From Streptomyces sp. TRM68416 (lineage in GTDB: Bacteria > Actinomycetota > Actinomycetes > Streptomycetales > Streptomycetaceae), in assembly GCF_014596915.1 (NCBI RefSeq), contig NZ_JACVWU010000019.1:1-64000 (forward strand): a DNA stretch of 64,000 nucleotides, written 5' to 3'. How positions within the stretch are numbered: the stretch's first letter is position 1; each line of letters begins with the position of its first letter. Below the pieces are notes generated by a model. It did not search any database. It was not told the origin of the DNA and saw nothing but the letters and a program-made list of their open reading frames with translations. A program made the translations under genes and the position numbers. This document shows positions 24,117-32,989 of the stretch, in pieces.

Positions 24117-24821
24117 TCAGTGACCCATTCCCAGTCCGCCGTCAACGGGGATGACGGCTCCAGTGATGTACGAGGCGTCGTCCGAGGCGAGGAACCGCAC
24201 CGTCGCGGCGACCTCCTCCGGCTGCGCGTACCGGCCGAGCGGCACCTGGGACACGATCCCCGCGCGCTGCTCGTCGGTGAGCGCCTTGGTCATGTCCGTG
24301 TCGACGAAGCCGGGCGCGACGACGTTGAAGGTGATGTTGCGCGAGCCCAGCTCGCGGGCGAGGGAGCGCGCGAAGCCGACCAGGGCGGCCTTGGAGGCGG
24401 CGTAGTTCGCCTGCCCCGCGGAGCCGAGCAGCCCGACGACGGAGGAGATGAGGACGACGCGGCCCTTCTTGGCGCGCAGCATGCCGCGGTTGGCACGCTT
24501 GACGACGCGGAAGGTGCCGGTGAGGTTGGTGTCGATGACCGAGGTGAAGTCCTCCTCGGACATGCGCATCAGGAGCTGGTCCTTGGTGACGCCCGCGTTG
24601 GCGATCAGCACCTCGACCGGGCCGTGCTCGGCCTCGATCTCCTTGTAGGCCTGCTCCACCTGCTCGGGGTCGGTGATGTCGCACTTGACGGCGAGGAAGC
24701 CGGACGGCGGCTCCCCCGAGCGGTACGTGATCGCGACCTTGTCGCCGGCGTCGGCGAACGCACGGGCGATGGCGAGGCCGATGCCCCGGTTTCCTCCGGT
24801 GACGAGAACCGAGCGGCTCAA
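24117..24821 (-). CDS. fabG: 3-oxoacyl-ACP reductase FabG
   Basis: The 234-residue SDR has TGGNRGIG at residues 8-15, IANAG near 84, the catalytic serine in LISSVVGLLG and YAASK, NVVAPGFVDTDMT and YITGAVIPVDGGLGMGH, all standard FabG signatures. It reduces 3-oxoacyl-ACP using NADPH. The start is TTG at 24821, set by the upstream AAAGGG and by the conserved N-terminus MSRSVLVTGG; no ATG or GTG is near. It is the first gene of the fabG-fabI operon. Confidence 0.95.
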   Translation of the reverse strand: MSRSVLVTGGNRGIGLAIARAFADAGDKVAITYRSGEPPSGFLAVKCDITDPEQVEQAYKEIEAEHGPVEVLIANAGVTKDQLLMRMSEEDFTSVIDTNLTGTFRVVKRANRGMLRAKKGRVVLISSVVGLLGSAGQANYAASKAALVGFARSLARELGSRNITFNVVAPGFVDTDMTKALTDEQRAGIVSQVPLGRYAQPEEVAATVRFLASDDASYITGAVIPVDGGLGMGH

Positions 24822-24940
24822 CGGATCACCCTTTCGATAGCGGTCTCTGACACCCGCCCGAACACCTGGATGACAGGCGGCTTCCTCCGAAACCTATCGG
24901 GCCGGGGGATCGTGCGCCGAAGCCGGGGGTGACAGGGCGA

Positions 24941-24979
24941 GGGGATGCTCTCTGTAGGGTTTCGACAGACAGCATCCCC
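24941..24979 (-). terminator. Hairpin after vapC
   Basis: GGGGATGCT pairs with AGCATCCCC, with an inner CTGT/ACAG extension, 24 bp beyond the vapC stop and ahead of the fabG promoter region. Confidence 0.7.
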
Positions 24980-25002
24980 GCACGGACACGTGCCCGGCGG
25001 GC

Positions 25003-25398
25003 TCAGTCCGCCATTCCGGGGGCGTGGGCGGGCAGGCCTGCCGCGAGGGCCGTGTCCAGCATGCGCTTGTCGTAGGTCACCAGCGCCGTGAGGTTCTCTC
25101 CCAGAGTGAGTGCGCTGGCCACATGAACGGCGTCCAGCGTGCGCAGGCGGCCGGTCAGCGCGGCAGCCGCCCGACGCACCTCCGGAGTCAGCAGAATCTC
25201 CCCGACTCTTCGCTCCAGCTCGACCATGACGTCGGGGAACGTCCCCATGAGGTCGAGCGTGCGAGTCGTCTCGACAAAGCCCAGGCTGCTGGTGGCCATG
25301 GGACGGCTCCCCTGGCCTTCCAGAAAGGCGTCCAGCGAGGTCCAGTAGTTCCGCTGCGACATCCACGTCACCAGCGCCGAGGAATCCATGTAGATCAC
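25003..25398 (-). CDS. PIN-domain toxin (VapC-like)
   Basis: The 131-residue PIN ribonuclease has the four acidic residues expected for metal binding: D5 (MIYMDSSALV), E43 (GFVETTRTL), D89 (TLDAVHVASA) and D110 (VTYDKRML). Such toxins cut tRNA or rRNA when freed from their antitoxin. The ATG overlaps the antitoxin stop (ATGA, 25395-25398), giving coupled translation. Length is typical for VapC. No other mobile-element gene is adjacent. Confidence 0.92.
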   Translation of the reverse strand: MIYMDSSALVTWMSQRNYWTSLDAFLEGQGSRPMATSSLGFVETTRTLDLMGTFPDVMVELERRVGEILLTPEVRRAAAALTGRLRTLDAVHVASALTLGENLTALVTYDKRMLDTALAAGLPAHAPGMAD

Positions 25399-25679
25399 CG
25401 ATAGTCCTCCTCGCGCTCCGCGAGGAGAACGGCAAGCGGATCGACGTCGTCGGACACGTCGTAGCGCGGCATGCTGCCGCGGTCGGCCGCCGTGTACTCG
25501 GGCAGCCTGATCCTGCCCTCCGCCACCAGGTGCGCGTACCGCTGAAGGGGGCTTTCCGCCGGGGTCACTATGGCGATGACGTTGCCGTGGCGGGTGACCT
25601 CGACGGTCTCCCCCTTCTCCACGCGCGCGAAGACGGCGCTCGGGTTGTACGAGAACTCACGGACGGAGATGGCGCTCAT
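25395..25679 (-). CDS. Phd/YefM-type antitoxin
   Basis: The 94-residue antitoxin has an N-terminal DNA-binding module of the Phd/YefM fold (SVREFSYNPSAVFARVEKGE, VEVTRHGNVIAIVTP) and a C-terminal acidic, flexible toxin-binding tail (DVSDDVDPLAVLLAEREEDY). ATG 25679 follows GGGAGCC. A longer frame to 25706 lacks an RBS. The upstream stretch (25685-25740) is AT-rich and contains the palindromes CATTAATG and GGTACC, a plausible promoter/operator for autorepression. Confidence 0.88.
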   Translation of the reverse strand: MSAISVREFSYNPSAVFARVEKGETVEVTRHGNVIAIVTPAESPLQRYAHLVAEGRIRLPEYTAADRGSMPRYDVSDDVDPLAVLLAEREEDYR

Positions 25680-25811
25680 GGCAGGCTCCCTCGCACGACA
25701 GAACAATGTGCCTACATATCATTAATGGTACCTACGCCGAGCGCCCCCGCCCGGATGCGGGACGGCGGCAGGCCCCGCTGACGGTGTGCGTGGAGTACGT
25801 CGGCGCCCGCG

Positions 25812-26252
25812 TCACCCCAGCACGCACTCCGCCCATACCGTCTTGCCCGGTCCCGTACGGGCGGCGACGCCCCAGCGCGCGGCGACCGCCTGTACGAGCA
25901 GCAGGCCCCGGCCGTCCTCGGCGTACGCGGCCTCGGGGAGCGGATCCGGGAGTTCGGGGCGGCCCGGGTGAGTGTCGGACACCTCCACTCGTACGGTGCC
26001 CACGACCCGGTCGTAGCGCAGGCGCAGTTCGAAGTCGCGTCCCGGGACGCGGCCGTGCAGGAAGGCGTTGGCCGCGAGTTCGGCGACGACGAGGGTGACG
26101 GTGTCGGAGCCGGGGCTGCCGTAGGGAACGCCCCAGAGGTGCATCCGGTGGGTCGCTAGGCGACGGGCCAGACGCGCCCCGCGCCGCGTGGCGGAGAAGC
26201 GCTGGGCGAACACACTTACGGTGACGGCCTCTTGGGCCCGTGGTGCTGGCAT
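25812..26252 (-). CDS. RsbW/SpoIIAB-like ATP-binding protein
   Basis: The 146-residue HATPase_c_2 domain protein has the N box LVVAELAANAFLHG and G1/G2-like segments VEVSDTHPGRPELP and DGRGLLLVQAVAARWG. Proteins of this type are anti-sigma or regulatory kinases, present in dozens of copies in Streptomyces, often beside XRE/DUF397 pairs as here (divergent XRE gene at 26414). Partner is unknown. ATG 26252 opens the product as MPAPRAQEAV. Confidence 0.88.
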   Translation of the reverse strand: MPAPRAQEAVTVSVFAQRFSATRRGARLARRLATHRMHLWGVPYGSPGSDTVTLVVAELAANAFLHGRVPGRDFELRLRYDRVVGTVRVEVSDTHPGRPELPDPLPEAAYAEDGRGLLLVQAVAARWGVAARTGPGKTVWAECVLG

Positions 26253-26413
26253 GAACCCAGCGTTCCGGTCGCGTTCGGCCTCCCAACAGGTACGACACCC
26301 ATACAGTCGCGGCTGTATCAGTGCACACTCTGGACTGGGTGAGTAACTGTCCGTGACCCTGGGTGGGTTGGGCGGGGTTCGGTGAGACGGCGAGACGCGG
26401 GAGGCGTTGGGCG

Positions 26414-27268
26414 ATGACTGCGGACCATGGCGGAGGCGGCACGAACCACCACACCGAAGCGGAACTCTCCGACAGTCTCAAGACCTTCGGTTCCGTTCTG
26501 AAGGCGCTGCGCGAGGAATCCGGGCTGACGCAGGAGGAGTTCGCCCTGCGCGTGCGCTACTCCGCCGCCTACATCGCCAAGATCGAGCAGGGGAAGCGGT
26601 TCCCTCCGGGGGATCTGCCGAATCGGGCGGAGGTGGTGGTCGGGCCGGTGGGGGTCAAAGTGCTCACCGCGGCGGCAAAGAGTCTGACGCGGCGGGCCGG
26701 GCTGGCGTCGTGGTTCCGGCAGTGGGCGGGGATCGAGGAGGAGGCGATCTCGCTCTACGCGTATGAATGCCGGGCGGTGCCGGGGCTGTTGCAGCCGGAG
26801 GGGTACATTCGGGCAATCTTCGACCGGCGGTTGCCGCCGGCATCCGAGGAGCAGATCGAACGCGAGGTCACGGCTCGACTGGACCGGCAGCAGCTCATTT
26901 CGACCAGGCAGAACACCGCGTTCAGTTTCGTCATCGAGCAGAGCGTCCTGGCGCGGCGCATGGGCGGGCGAGAGGTCACCCTGCACGTCATCAACCACCT
27001 TCTTGACGTGGGCAACCGACGCAATGTCGAGATCCAGATCATGCCCAGCGTCCAGGAGGACCACTGTGGCATCGACGGTCATATGTACTTGGCCGAGACG
27101 CCAACTCACCAGTGGATCGGGTACACCGAGGGACAGCGGTCAAGCAATCTGATCTCCGCTCCCAAAGACGTGAGCGTCCTGCTTCAGCGCTATGGCAAGC
27201 TGCGTTCACAGGCCCTGGACTGCGGGGCTACCGTGAAGCTGCTGGAACAGATGCGAGGAGCGCTATGA
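26414..27268 (+). CDS. XRE-family regulator with DUF5753 domain
   Basis: The 284-residue protein has an N-terminal HTH_31 domain (about residues 20-75: LKALREESGLTQEEFALRV, SAAYIAKIEQGKRFP). It is followed by the DUF5753 ligand/partner domain (about 95-280: YECRAVPGLLQPEGYIRAIF, LHVINHLLDVGNRRNVEIQI). This is the BldB/AbaA-locus type of regulator that works with a small DUF397 protein, encoded next with an ATGA overlap. ATG 26414 is preferred, and the 17 upstream in-frame codons look untranslated. Confidence 0.93.
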   Translation: MTADHGGGGTNHHTEAELSDSLKTFGSVLKALREESGLTQEEFALRVRYSAAYIAKIEQGKRFPPGDLPNRAEVVVGPVGVKVLTAAAKSLTRRAGLASWFRQWAGIEEEAISLYAYECRAVPGLLQPEGYIRAIFDRRLPPASEEQIEREVTARLDRQQLISTRQNTAFSFVIEQSVLARRMGGREVTLHVINHLLDVGNRRNVEIQIMPSVQEDHCGIDGHMYLAETPTHQWIGYTEGQRSSNLISAPKDVSVLLQRYGKLRSQALDCGATVKLLEQMRGAL

Positions 27269-27459
27269 GCACGACCGATGTACCGCACTGGTTCAAGAGC
27301 AGTTACAGCGGTAGCGAGGCGGACAACTGCGTCGAAGTCGCCGTGCGTCCCGAAGCAATCCACATCCGCGACTCCAAGAACAAGGACCTCCGTCCCCTCG
27401 TCGTCACCCCCGCCACCTGGGCCGCCTTCACCGTGCTCGCGGCCGGTTCGGTGTCGTAG
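27265..27459 (+). CDS. DUF397 small protein
   Basis: The 64-residue DUF397 protein has the diagnostic WFKSSYSGSEADNCVEVA, then IHIRDSKNKD and PATWAAFTVLAAG. DUF397 proteins are small partners, and likely antagonists, of the XRE/DUF5753 regulator encoded immediately upstream. The two genes share ATGA, so their products should be made in a fixed ratio. Confidence 0.93.
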   Translation: MSTTDVPHWFKSSYSGSEADNCVEVAVRPEAIHIRDSKNKDLRPLVVTPATWAAFTVLAAGSVS

Positions 27460-27552
27460 GAAGGCGCCGCGCCTGGCAATCGTGTGGCCCGTGAACCGGT
27501 GGTCGCGACATGATCGGAGCGACCACGGTTACGGCGACAGGAAGAGACCCAG

Positions 27553-29076
27553 GTGCCTCATACCATCGACGAGTCCTTCACGGCACTACCCCTACGCGCC
27601 CTCGCGGACGCCGCTCTCGCACGCGCGCGGGCGCTCGGGGCGGAGCATGCCGACTTCCGGTTCGAGCGGGTGCGCAGCGCCTCCTGGCGGCTGCGGGACG
27701 CCAAGCCCTCCGGGTCGTCGGACACCACCGACCTCGGGTACGCGGTGCGGGTGGTGCACGGGGGCACCTGGGGGTTCGCCTCCGGGGTGGACCTGAGCAT
27801 GGATGCCGCCGCCAGGGTGGCGAGTCAGGCCGTGGCGATGGCGAAGCTGTCCGCGCAGGTCATCAAGGCCGCCGGGTCGGACGAGCGGGTGGAGCTGGCC
27901 GACGAGCCCGTGCACGCGGACAGGACGTGGGTGTCGTCGTACGAGATCGATCCGTTCAGCGTGCCCGACGAGGAGAAGTCGGGGCTGCTGGCGGAGTGGA
28001 GCGCGCGGCTGCTGGCGGCGGACGGGGTGAACCACGTCGACGCCTCGCTGCTCACCGTGCACGAGAACAAGTTCTACGCCGACACCGCCGGGACCGTGAC
28101 CACGCAGCAGCGGGTGCGGCTGCACCCGTCGCTGACCGCGGTGTCGGTCGACGAGTCCAGCGGTGAGTTCGACTCGATGCGGACCATCGCGCCGCCCGTC
28201 GGGCGCGGCTGGGAGTACCTCACGGGCACGGGCTGGGACTGGGACGACGAGCTGGCGCGGATCCCCGAGCTGCTCGCCGAGAAGATGCGCGCGCCGAGCG
28301 TGGAGGCGGGGGTGTACGACCTGGTCGTCGACCCGTCCAACCTGTGGCTGACCATCCACGAGTCCATCGGCCACGCCACCGAACTGGACCGCGCGCTCGG
28401 CTACGAGGCCGCCTACGCCGGTACCTCCTTCGCCACCTTCGACCAGCTCGGCAAGCTCCGGTACGGCTCCGAGCTGATGAACGTCACGGGCGACCGCACC
28501 GCCGAGCACGGCCTGGCCACCATCGGCTACGACGACGAGGGCGTCGAGGGCCAGTCCTGGGACCTGGTCAAGGACGGCACGCTGGTCGGCTACCAGCTGG
28601 ACCGGCGGATCGCGAAGCTGACCGGATTCGAGCGGTCCAACGGCTGCGCGTTCGCCGACTCCCCCGGTCACGTGCCCGTGCAGCGCATGGCGAACGTCTC
28701 GCTGCAGCCGGATCCGGCCGGGATGTCGACCGAGGACCTGATCGGCGGGGTCGAGCGCGGGATCTACGTCGTCGGGGACCGGTCCTGGTCCATCGACATG
28801 CAGCGCTACAACTTCCAGTTCACCGGGCAGCGGTTCTTCAAGATCGAGAACGGGCGGATCACCGGCCAGCTGCGGGACGTCGCCTACCAGGCCACGACCA
28901 CCGACTTCTGGGGGTCCATGGCGGCCGTCGGCGGCCCCCAGACCTATGTCCTGGGCGGCGCCTTCAACTGCGGCAAGGCCCAGCCGGGCCAGGTCGCCGC
29001 GGTGTCGCACGGCTGCCCGTCCGCCCTCTTCCGGGGCGTCAACATTCTGAACACCACCCAGGAGGCCGGTCGATGA
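27553..29076 (+). CDS. tldD: TldD-like metalloprotease subunit
   Basis: The 507-residue protein is the catalytic half of the TldD/TldE (PmbA) heterodimeric zinc protease, which trims unfolded or modified peptides. The metal site is the TldD-type HExxxH: H269, E270 and H274 in TIHESIGHATELDRALGYEA. The C-terminal block AAVSHGCPSALFRGVNIL carries the conserved CG-type ligand region. GTG 27553 follows AGGAAGAG. The next gene overlaps by ATGA, ensuring 1:1 production. Confidence 0.93.
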   Translation: MPHTIDESFTALPLRALADAALARARALGAEHADFRFERVRSASWRLRDAKPSGSSDTTDLGYAVRVVHGGTWGFASGVDLSMDAAARVASQAVAMAKLSAQVIKAAGSDERVELADEPVHADRTWVSSYEIDPFSVPDEEKSGLLAEWSARLLAADGVNHVDASLLTVHENKFYADTAGTVTTQQRVRLHPSLTAVSVDESSGEFDSMRTIAPPVGRGWEYLTGTGWDWDDELARIPELLAEKMRAPSVEAGVYDLVVDPSNLWLTIHESIGHATELDRALGYEAAYAGTSFATFDQLGKLRYGSELMNVTGDRTAEHGLATIGYDDEGVEGQSWDLVKDGTLVGYQLDRRIAKLTGFERSNGCAFADSPGHVPVQRMANVSLQPDPAGMSTEDLIGGVERGIYVVGDRSWSIDMQRYNFQFTGQRFFKIENGRITGQLRDVAYQATTTDFWGSMAAVGGPQTYVLGGAFNCGKAQPGQVAAVSHGCPSALFRGVNILNTTQEAGR

Positions 29077-30467
29077 GCCCTCGTACGAACAAGCCGCACG
29101 AGATCGTCGAGCGGGCCCTGGAGCTGTCCCGCGCGGACGGCTGTGTCGTGATCGCCGACGAGCACTCCACCGCCAACCTCCGCTGGGCGGGCAACGCGCT
29201 GACCACCAACGGCGTCACGCGCGGGCGCACGCTGACGGTGATCGCCACCGTGGACGGCAAGGAGGGCACGGCCTCCGGTGTCGTGTCGCGCTCCGCGGTG
29301 ACCGCGGACGAGCTGGAGCCCCTGGTACGGGCCGCCGAGGCCGCCGCGCGCGGAGCGGGGCCCGCCGAGGACGCCCGGCCGCTGGTCACCGACGTACCGG
29401 CGTCGCCGGACTTCACGGACGCGCCCGCCGAGACCTCGTCCGCGGTGTTCGCCGACTTCGCGCCGGCGCTGGGCGAGTCGTTCGCACGCGCGCGTGCGGG
29501 CGGACGCGAGCTGTACGGCTTCGCCAACCACGAGCTGACCTCGTCCTACGTGGGCACGTCGACGGGACTGCGGCTGCGGCACGACCAGCCCAACGGCACG
29601 CTGGAGCTGAACGCCAAGTCCCCGGACCGTACCCGCTCGGCGTGGGCGGGCCGCTCCACGCGCGACTTCAAGGACGTCGACCCGGCGGCGCTCGACGCCG
29701 AGCTGGCCGTACGGCTGGGCTGGGCCGAGCGGAAGGTCGCGCTGCCCGCGGGCCGGTACGAGACGCTGCTGCCGCCGACCGCCGTCGCGGACCTGCTGAT
29801 CTACCAGATGTGGTCGGCGTCGGGCCGGGACGCGGTCGAGGGCCGCACGGTGTTCTCCAAGCCGGGCGGCGGCACCCGGATCGGCGAGAAGCTGACCGAG
29901 CTGCCGCTGTCCCTGCGCAGCGACCCGAACGAGCCGGGTCTGGAGTCCGCGCCCTTCGTGCTGGCGCACTCCTCCGGGGACGACGCGTCGGTGTTCGACA
30001 ACGGTCTGCCGCTCACCGCCACCGAGTGGATCGGCGAGGGCGAGCTGCGGCACCTGCTGACCAGCCGGCACACCGCGGAGCTGACCGGGCTGCCGGTGGC
30101 GCCGGGCATCGGCAACCTGATCCTGGACGGCGGCGAGGACCGCTCCCTGGAGGAGATGGTCGCGAACACCGCGCGCGGGCTGCTGCTGACCTGCCTGTGG
30201 TACATCCGCGAGGTCGACCCGGCGACGCTGCTGCTCACCGGCCTGACCCGGGACGGCGTCTATCTCGTCGAGAACGGCGAGGTCATCGGCGAGGTGAACA
30301 ACTTCCGGTTCAACGAGTCGCCGGTGGACCTGCTGGGCCGGGCCACGGAGGCCGGGCGCACGGAGAAGACGCTGCCGCGGGAGTGGAGCGACTGGTTCAC
30401 TAGGGCTGCGATGCCGGCCCTGCGGGTGCCGGACTTCAATATGAGCTCTGTCAGCCAGGGCGTATAA
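29073..30467 (+). CDS. tldE: TldE/PmbA-like protease partner
   Basis: The 464-residue TldD/PmbA-family protein lacks the HExxxH motif, as expected for the TldE partner that shapes the substrate channel. Recognisable blocks are NLRWAGNALTTNGVTRG, FANHELTSSYVGTSTGLRLR, the late GLLLTCLWYIREVDPATLLL and GVYLVENGEVIGEVNNFRFN. ATG 29073 overlaps the tldD stop. Its stop codon is 44 bp from tyrS. Confidence 0.93.
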   Translation: MSPRTNKPHEIVERALELSRADGCVVIADEHSTANLRWAGNALTTNGVTRGRTLTVIATVDGKEGTASGVVSRSAVTADELEPLVRAAEAAARGAGPAEDARPLVTDVPASPDFTDAPAETSSAVFADFAPALGESFARARAGGRELYGFANHELTSSYVGTSTGLRLRHDQPNGTLELNAKSPDRTRSAWAGRSTRDFKDVDPAALDAELAVRLGWAERKVALPAGRYETLLPPTAVADLLIYQMWSASGRDAVEGRTVFSKPGGGTRIGEKLTELPLSLRSDPNEPGLESAPFVLAHSSGDDASVFDNGLPLTATEWIGEGELRHLLTSRHTAELTGLPVAPGIGNLILDGGEDRSLEEMVANTARGLLLTCLWYIREVDPATLLLTGLTRDGVYLVENGEVIGEVNNFRFNESPVDLLGRATEAGRTEKTLPREWSDWFTRAAMPALRVPDFNMSSVSQGV

Positions 30468-30468
30468 C

Positions 30469-30506
30469 CTCGTACCTGCATACGAGCCCTCCGAAGGAGA
30501 TACGAG
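30469..30506 (+). promoter_or_regulatory. Inverted repeat in the tldE-tyrS gap
   Basis: CTCGTA-CCTGCA-TACGAG forms a perfect 6-bp-arm inverted repeat (30469-30486), and TACGAG recurs at 30501-30506 beside the tyrS RBS AAGGAG. A TATAAC box overlaps the tldE stop (30463-30468) and could be the -10 of a tyrS promoter, but I see no good -35. This is not a T-box. Confidence 0.35.
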
Positions 30507-30510
30507 AACC

Positions 30511-31779
30511 GTGACGGACATCGTCGACGAGCTGAAGTGGCGCGGCCTGTGGGCCCTGTCCACTGACGAGGACGCTTTGCGCAAGGCGCTCGCGGACGGT
30601 CCCGTCACGTTCTATTGCGGGTTCGACCCGACCGCGGCCAGCCTGCACGTCGGTCACCTGGTGCAGGTCCTCACCATGCGCCGGCTCCAGCAGGCGGGTC
30701 TGCGCCCGCTGGCCCTCGTCGGCGGCGCGACCGGCCAGATCGGGGACCCGCGCCCGACGGCCGAGCGCACGCTGAACGACCCGGAGACGGTCGCGAACTG
30801 GGTGACCCGGCTGCGCGCGCAGATCGAGCCGTTCCTGTCCTTCGAGGGCGAGAACGCCGCGGTGATGGTCAACAACCTGGACTGGACGGCCGGGATGTCG
30901 GCCATCGAGTTCCTGCGGGACATCGGCAAGCACTTCCGCGTCAACAAGATGCTGACCAAGGACTCGGTGGCCCGGCGCCTGGAGTCCCAGGAGGGCATCA
31001 GCTACACCGAGTTCAGCTACCAGTTGCTCCAGGGCATGGACTTCCTGGAGCTGTACCGCCGCTACGGCTGCACGCTCCAGCAGGGCGGCAGCGACCAGTG
31101 GGGCAACCTCACGGCGGGCCTGGACCTGATCCACCGGCTGGAGCCGGATGCCTCGGTGCACTGCGTGGCGACGCCGCTCATGGTCAAGGCGGACGGCACC
31201 AAGTTCGGCAAGACCGAGGGCGGTGCCGTCTGGCTCGACCCCGAGATGACGACGCCGTACGCGTTCTACCAGTTCTGGCTGAACGTGGACGACCGGGACA
31301 TCTCGACGTACATGCGCATCCTGTCCTTCCGGTCCCGCGAGGAGCTGGAGGAGCTGGAGAAGCAGACGGAGGAGCGTCCGCAGGCCCGTGCGGCGCAGCG
31401 GGCGCTGGCCGAGGAGCTGACGACGCTGGTGCACGGCGCCGACCAGACGGCCGCCGTGATCGCCGCGAGCCGTGCCCTCTTCGGGCAGGGCGAGCTGGCG
31501 GAGCTGGACGAGAAGACGCTGACCGCGGCGCTCTCCGAGGTGCCGCACATCCAGGTCGCGGAGCTGGCCCCGACGGTCGACCTGTTCGCCGAGGTCGGCC
31601 TGGTGGCGAGCAAGTCCGCCGCGCGGCGCACGGTGAAGGAGGGCGGCGCCTACGTGAACAACGTGAAGGTCGCCGCGGAGGACTCCGTACCGGCGAAGGA
31701 GGACCTGCTGCACGGGCGCTGGCTGGTGCTGCGCCGGGGCAAGAAGAACCTGGCCGCGGTCGAGGTCACGGGCGGGTAG
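30511..31779 (+). CDS. tyrS: Tyrosyl-tRNA synthetase
   Basis: The 422-residue class I synthetase attaches tyrosine to tRNA-Tyr. It has the HVGH form of the HIGH motif (residues 46-49), YCGFDPTAASLHVGH, the tyrosine pocket YTEFSYQLLQGMDFLELY, GGSDQWGN, and KFGKTEGG as the KMSKS equivalent. A C-terminal S4 RNA-binding domain follows (RRTVKEGGAYVNNVKV). Start is GTG 30511 with GAAGGAG upstream. A strong terminator follows. Confidence 0.97.
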   Translation: MTDIVDELKWRGLWALSTDEDALRKALADGPVTFYCGFDPTAASLHVGHLVQVLTMRRLQQAGLRPLALVGGATGQIGDPRPTAERTLNDPETVANWVTRLRAQIEPFLSFEGENAAVMVNNLDWTAGMSAIEFLRDIGKHFRVNKMLTKDSVARRLESQEGISYTEFSYQLLQGMDFLELYRRYGCTLQQGGSDQWGNLTAGLDLIHRLEPDASVHCVATPLMVKADGTKFGKTEGGAVWLDPEMTTPYAFYQFWLNVDDRDISTYMRILSFRSREELEELEKQTEERPQARAAQRALAEELTTLVHGADQTAAVIAASRALFGQGELAELDEKTLTAALSEVPHIQVAELAPTVDLFAEVGLVASKSAARRTVKEGGAYVNNVKVAAEDSVPAKEDLLHGRWLVLRRGKKNLAAVEVTGG

Positions 31780-31784
31780 GCGTT

Positions 31785-31826
31785 CCGAAGGGGGCGGCTC
31801 TCCACGCGGAGGGCCGCCCCCTTCGG
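31785..31826. terminator. Terminator between tyrS and the GlsB gene
   Basis: A perfect 14-bp stem, CCGAAGGGGGCGGC / GCCGCCCCCTTCGG, lies between the convergent genes. Confidence 0.88.
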
Positions 31827-31837
31827 CGTACCGGTTC

Positions 31838-32116
31838 TCAGGTCTGCTGTTTCTTCTTGCCGAGCGTCGCCATGTACAGCATGTCGCCGACGCCCACGAC
31901 GACGACCGCCGCGATGAGCTGGAAGGCGTGTCGGCTCCAGTCGATGCCGGAGGTCTCGTCGACTCCGGCCGCTCGGGCGATGGAATTGCCGATGATGGCA
32001 CCGATCATGCCGAAGATGGTGGTCAGCCAGAGCGGGCTGTGCTGCTTGCCCGGCAGGATCGCCTTGGCGATGAGGCCCAGCACGAATCCGACGATGATCG
32101 CCCACAACCAGCCCAT
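31838..32116 (-). CDS. GlsB/YeaQ/YmgE-family membrane protein
   Basis: The 92-residue protein has three hydrophobic segments of the transglycosylase-associated / general stress family: WLWAIIVGFVLGLIAKAI, then LWLTTIFGMIGAIIGNSIAR and FQLIAAVVVVGVGDMLYMA. It ends in a short KKKQQT cytoplasmic tail. ATG 32116 is fixed by the perfect RBS AAGGAGG. Longer in-frame starts are upstream of that RBS. Probably a stress-induced membrane protein of unknown mechanism. Confidence 0.9.
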   Translation of the reverse strand: MGWLWAIIVGFVLGLIAKAILPGKQHSPLWLTTIFGMIGAIIGNSIARAAGVDETSGIDWSRHAFQLIAAVVVVGVGDMLYMATLGKKKQQT

Positions 32117-32358
32117 GGCTGCCTCCTTGTACGGCTCGACGTGAGCTTTGCGCCCAGTCTCGACCCGCTCTCCGTACGCCGCATGTCGGATACGGCCGTA
32201 TCGGGGACGGCGCAGGCCGGTCACCCGAGCGGAAGGCGCCCCGGTCTCGTAGGCGACGCAGGCCAGGCGTAACGTGGAAGGGGTCCGGACCCGGTGCCCC
32301 GAGCGGGGGCGGTCCGGGTGCGGGCAGGGGAGAGTCCGATGCTGGCGGATGGTGGAAT

Positions 32359-32757
32359 GTGATGCGGAAGCAGCGCGAAGGCGGCAGCGCCCAGGTTTTC
32401 CGGATCACGGGAGCCCGGGCGGGGCTCCAGGAGGATGTGCGCGGGCGGCAGCGCCGGTACATCATCTCGATGTCGGTCCGCACGCTGTCGGTGATCCTGG
32501 CGGCGACGCTGTGGAACGTCGAACGGCACGTCGCCGTCGTGGCCCTGGTCCTCGGCGCGATCCTGCCGTACGTCGCCGTGGTGATCGCCAACGCCGGGCG
32601 GGAGAACGCACCGTCGCTGCCGTCGACCTTCGTGACCGCGCCGACTCCTCCGATGCTCCCGCCGCGACCGGAAGGGTCCTTCGCGGAACCCGTCCCGGAA
32701 GATGTCGCGGCCGACCCCGGGCGGGGTGCGGACGGCGCGGCGCGGGAGCGTATGTGA
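32359..32757 (+). CDS. DUF3099 membrane protein
   Basis: The 132-residue actinobacterial DUF3099 protein has a basic N-terminus with VFRITGARAGLQEDVRGRQRRY (shown in part). Two transmembrane helices follow (about 40-80: VRTLSVILAATLWNV, VVALVLGAILPYVAVVI), then a Pro-rich cytoplasmic tail. Start is GTG 32359, immediately followed by ATG 32362. Either could be used. Confidence 0.85.
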   Translation: MMRKQREGGSAQVFRITGARAGLQEDVRGRQRRYIISMSVRTLSVILAATLWNVERHVAVVALVLGAILPYVAVVIANAGRENAPSLPSTFVTAPTPPMLPPRPEGSFAEPVPEDVAADPGRGADGAARERM

Positions 32758-32903
32758 GCTCGGCGGACGCCGGGCAAACGGAATCCACCTCCGCACCAAG
32801 CTCAAGAAAAGCTCAGATCAATAGTGTTGTTCCGGTGCCGGGCTGCGGGTGACCCATGACATACTTCGTAAGCGCTCCGCATCCCCCGTCGGAGCGACGG
32901 ACC

Positions 32904-32939
32904 GACGCCGGGCAGCTCCCCCCGTGGCTGCTCGGCGTC
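32904..32939 (+). promoter_or_regulatory. Hairpin in the leader of the Cys/His small protein gene
   Basis: GACGCCGGGCAGC pairs with GCTGCTCGGCGTC (13 pairs, one G-U) around a 10-nt loop. It is 147 bp after the DUF3099 stop and 51 bp before the next start. It may be a late terminator of DUF3099 or an attenuator. An AT-rich patch with CATACT near 32860 may be a promoter upstream of it. Confidence 0.45.
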
Positions 32940-32989
32940 GCCATGTTTGCACCTCTGCGGACCCTGTGAACCTCTGTGAGACGAACCCC

